A stretch of 64,000 bases of DNA from DATAVB01 sp040414495 (GTDB lineage Bacteria > Actinomycetota > Actinomycetes > Mycobacteriales > QHCD01), in contig JBEDUI010000177.1 in NCBI GenBank assembly GCA_040414495.1, positions 1-64,000 on the forward strand, in the 5' to 3' direction. The notes below the pieces were generated by a model. It did not search any database and was not told the origin of the DNA. It saw only the letters and a list, made by a program, of their open reading frames with translations. A program made the translations under genes and the position numbers. This document shows, in pieces, positions 62,768-64,000 of this stretch (the first letter of the stretch is position 1; each line of letters begins with the position of its first letter).

Positions 62768-63511
62768 GTGCGGACCGACATTACGCAACAGGCCAGGCAC
62801 ACGCTTGACGAAATGGTGAACGCCGCGCTCGGACGGTCCCACCGAACTGATCCGGTCCTCCCCCGTACGGGTGGCCCGGCCGGGAATGCCCAGGCTACCG
62901 CTGGGCTCGGCGTGCTCATTCTGATTCTCTTTCTCGCCGAGCTGGCCACGCTGCTCGACGTAGGCGGTTTGATCAGCTGGCACATCGCAATCGGCGTCCT
63001 GCTGGTGCCGCCGACGCTGGCCAAGTGCGCCACCACCGTATGGCGGATCGCGCGGTATTACTCCGGCTCCCATCCATACCGCCAGGCCGGCCCGCCCCCG
63101 ATGCCGCTGCGAATCCTCGGCCCGTTCGTCATAGCCACCGCGATCGCGGTGCTGGGCAGCGGATTGGCGCTGCTCCCACTCGGGCCGGAAGCCAGCCGCA
63201 CCCCGCTATTCTCCGTGCTGGGTCAGCAAATAAGCCCACTCAAGATTCACCAGGGCATATTCATTTTGTGGTGTGTTGCCACCGGACTGCATGTGCTGGA
63301 GCGCACCGTCTATGCCATCCGCGTACTGACGAAATCCCGCCCCGGTGGTACTGCCGCACGAGCGGTCGCCATCCTCACCACGGTCGCGGTCGGCGGGGTG
63401 GCTGCCGCGATCGTGCTCGGTGCCTCCGGATCGTGGACGAACGCTGATCTGCACCACCACCGCGACGATCGAGTGCCGCATGCGGTGTCGAGGATCGAGC
63501 CGAACCGTTAG
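62768..63511 (+). CDS. Cytochrome b561-like membrane protein
   Basis: About 247 residues with five TM helices and an N-terminal cytoplasmic part. His residues in SWHIAIGVLLVPP, KIHQGIFILW and TGLHVLERTV fit a heme-binding four-helix membrane protein. A His-rich tail (ADLHHHRDDRVPHAV) ends it. A GTG start at 62768 follows GGGGGG. Function unknown. Confidence 0.68.
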   Translation: MRTDITQQARHTLDEMVNAALGRSHRTDPVLPRTGGPAGNAQATAGLGVLILILFLAELATLLDVGGLISWHIAIGVLLVPPTLAKCATTVWRIARYYSGSHPYRQAGPPPMPLRILGPFVIATAIAVLGSGLALLPLGPEASRTPLFSVLGQQISPLKIHQGIFILWCVATGLHVLERTVYAIRVLTKSRPGGTAARAVAILTTVAVGGVAAAIVLGASGSWTNADLHHHRDDRVPHAVSRIEPNR

Positions 63512-64000
63512 ACAGTTCGGGTTGTCCAGGTGAGGCTGCGCACGTCGGGTATGTCGTGAGCTATGAGTTCGGCGGCTTTCCGGCTGAGGGCGTCGCTGGT
63601 GGCGATCGTGGTGTCGGCGTCGAGCCAGGCTTCGATTTCCAGTCGCAGCGTACGGCCGGTCCAGCGGCCGCGGGCGTGAGCGTGGCGGACACCGGCGATC
63701 TGCATGGTGATGGTTTCGGCGGTCGTGATGATGTCCGGGTCGACGCCATCCATGAGCCGGTGGGTCACGTCGGTGCTGACCTCCCAACCCACGTGGCAAA
63801 TGAACACGGTGACGGCCAGGCCGGCGATCGGGTCGGCCCAGCGGGCACCGGCGAGCACACCGATCAGGCCAAGCATGGCACCGGCCGAAGACAGCGCATC
63901 GAGCCAGGAGTGTTTGGCGTCCGCGATCAGGGTGGCGGAGTTGATCCGGCGTCCGACCCGCAGCTTGTAGCGGGCGACCAGCTGGTTGCCGGCGATACCG
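63508..64000 (-). CDS. Cation diffusion facilitator metal exporter (partial, cut by window end)
   Basis: The frame is open to the last base, so the N-terminus is outside the window. ATLIADAKHSWLDALSSAGAMLG, an LADPIAGL-like WADPIAGLAVTVFI and a C-terminal cytoplasmic domain (IAGVRHAHARGRWTGRTLRLEIEAWLD) are typical of CDF proteins that export Zn or Co. His/Asp in DAKHSWLD bind the metal. Its stop overlaps the b561-like gene by 4 bases. Confidence 0.88.
   Translation of the reverse strand, partial: GIAGNQLVARYKLRVGRRINSATLIADAKHSWLDALSSAGAMLGLIGVLAGARWADPIAGLAVTVFICHVGWEVSTDVTHRLMDGVDPDIITTAETITMQIAGVRHAHARGRWTGRTLRLEIEAWLDADTTIATSDALSRKAAELIAHDIPDVRSLTWTTRTV

Overview
The window is high-GC DNA from an actinomycete. 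The evidence is the paired murT/gatD lipid II amidation genes, a DUF222/HNH '13E12-type' protein, an Acg-type nitroreductase, PadR and OmpR regulators, many GTG starts and many 1-11 base gene overlaps. Genus cannot be fixed from the sequence; a free-living member of the Mycobacteriales/Frankiales-like lineages fits. There is no phage module, transposase, integrase or CRISPR array.

0-6.1 kb: a streptomycin-kinase-like gene whose Shine-Dalgarno lies in a perfect 11-bp stem, YihY and YccF membrane proteins, the 3' half of a tRNA-Lys (a probable old attachment site), a secreted TIM-barrel-like protein and a decayed AAA ATPase. 6.4-13.4 kb: an orphan response regulator in an operon with a MacB-type exporter that has two membrane-fusion adaptors and a lipoprotein. 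All three exported accessory proteins end in Gly/Phe/Arg-rich tails. 13.4-25.9 kb: many small-molecule enzymes (GNAT, NUDIX, HIT, HAD, phosphotransferase, nucleotidyltransferase). One NUDIX gene appears frameshifted by a third copy of a 7-bp repeat. mraY lies here, away from any dcw cluster.

27-32 kb: a secreted protein; an Acg-type nitroreductase with a DosR-like box; a convergent three-gene cytochrome b operon with a second, weaker DosR-like box; then about 450 bp holding a seven-unit tandem array with a palindromic core. 32-39.4 kb: PhyH oxygenase, secreted propeller-like proteins and a P1B ATPase fused to a hemerythrin domain. 39.5-46.7 kb: two OmpR-type two-component systems flank a flavin/iron-sulfur electron-transfer operon (small membrane protein, ApbE, ferric-reductase-like membrane protein, NuoF-like protein, 3Fe-4S ferredoxin). 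A palindrome lies in the divergent promoter between the first two-component system and this operon.

46.8-59.5 kb: GH130, epoxide hydrolase, aldo/keto reductase with a divergent AraC regulator, a HicA-like small gene pair, an SPFH protein with an RHH protein, glutathione-independent formaldehyde dehydrogenase with an NHL protein, ScyD/E-like protein, and a PadR/HAAS pair with a clear operator. 59.7-64 kb: murT-gatD, a secreted phosphoesterase, a cytochrome b561-like membrane protein and the C-terminal part of a CDF metal exporter that runs off the window end.

No single locus is a proven new system. The best candidates for follow-up are the palindromic array beside the cytochrome b operon, the DosR-like convergent respiratory pair, the SD-sequestering hairpin, the two-adaptor exporter and the two-component-linked flavin/Fe-S operon.
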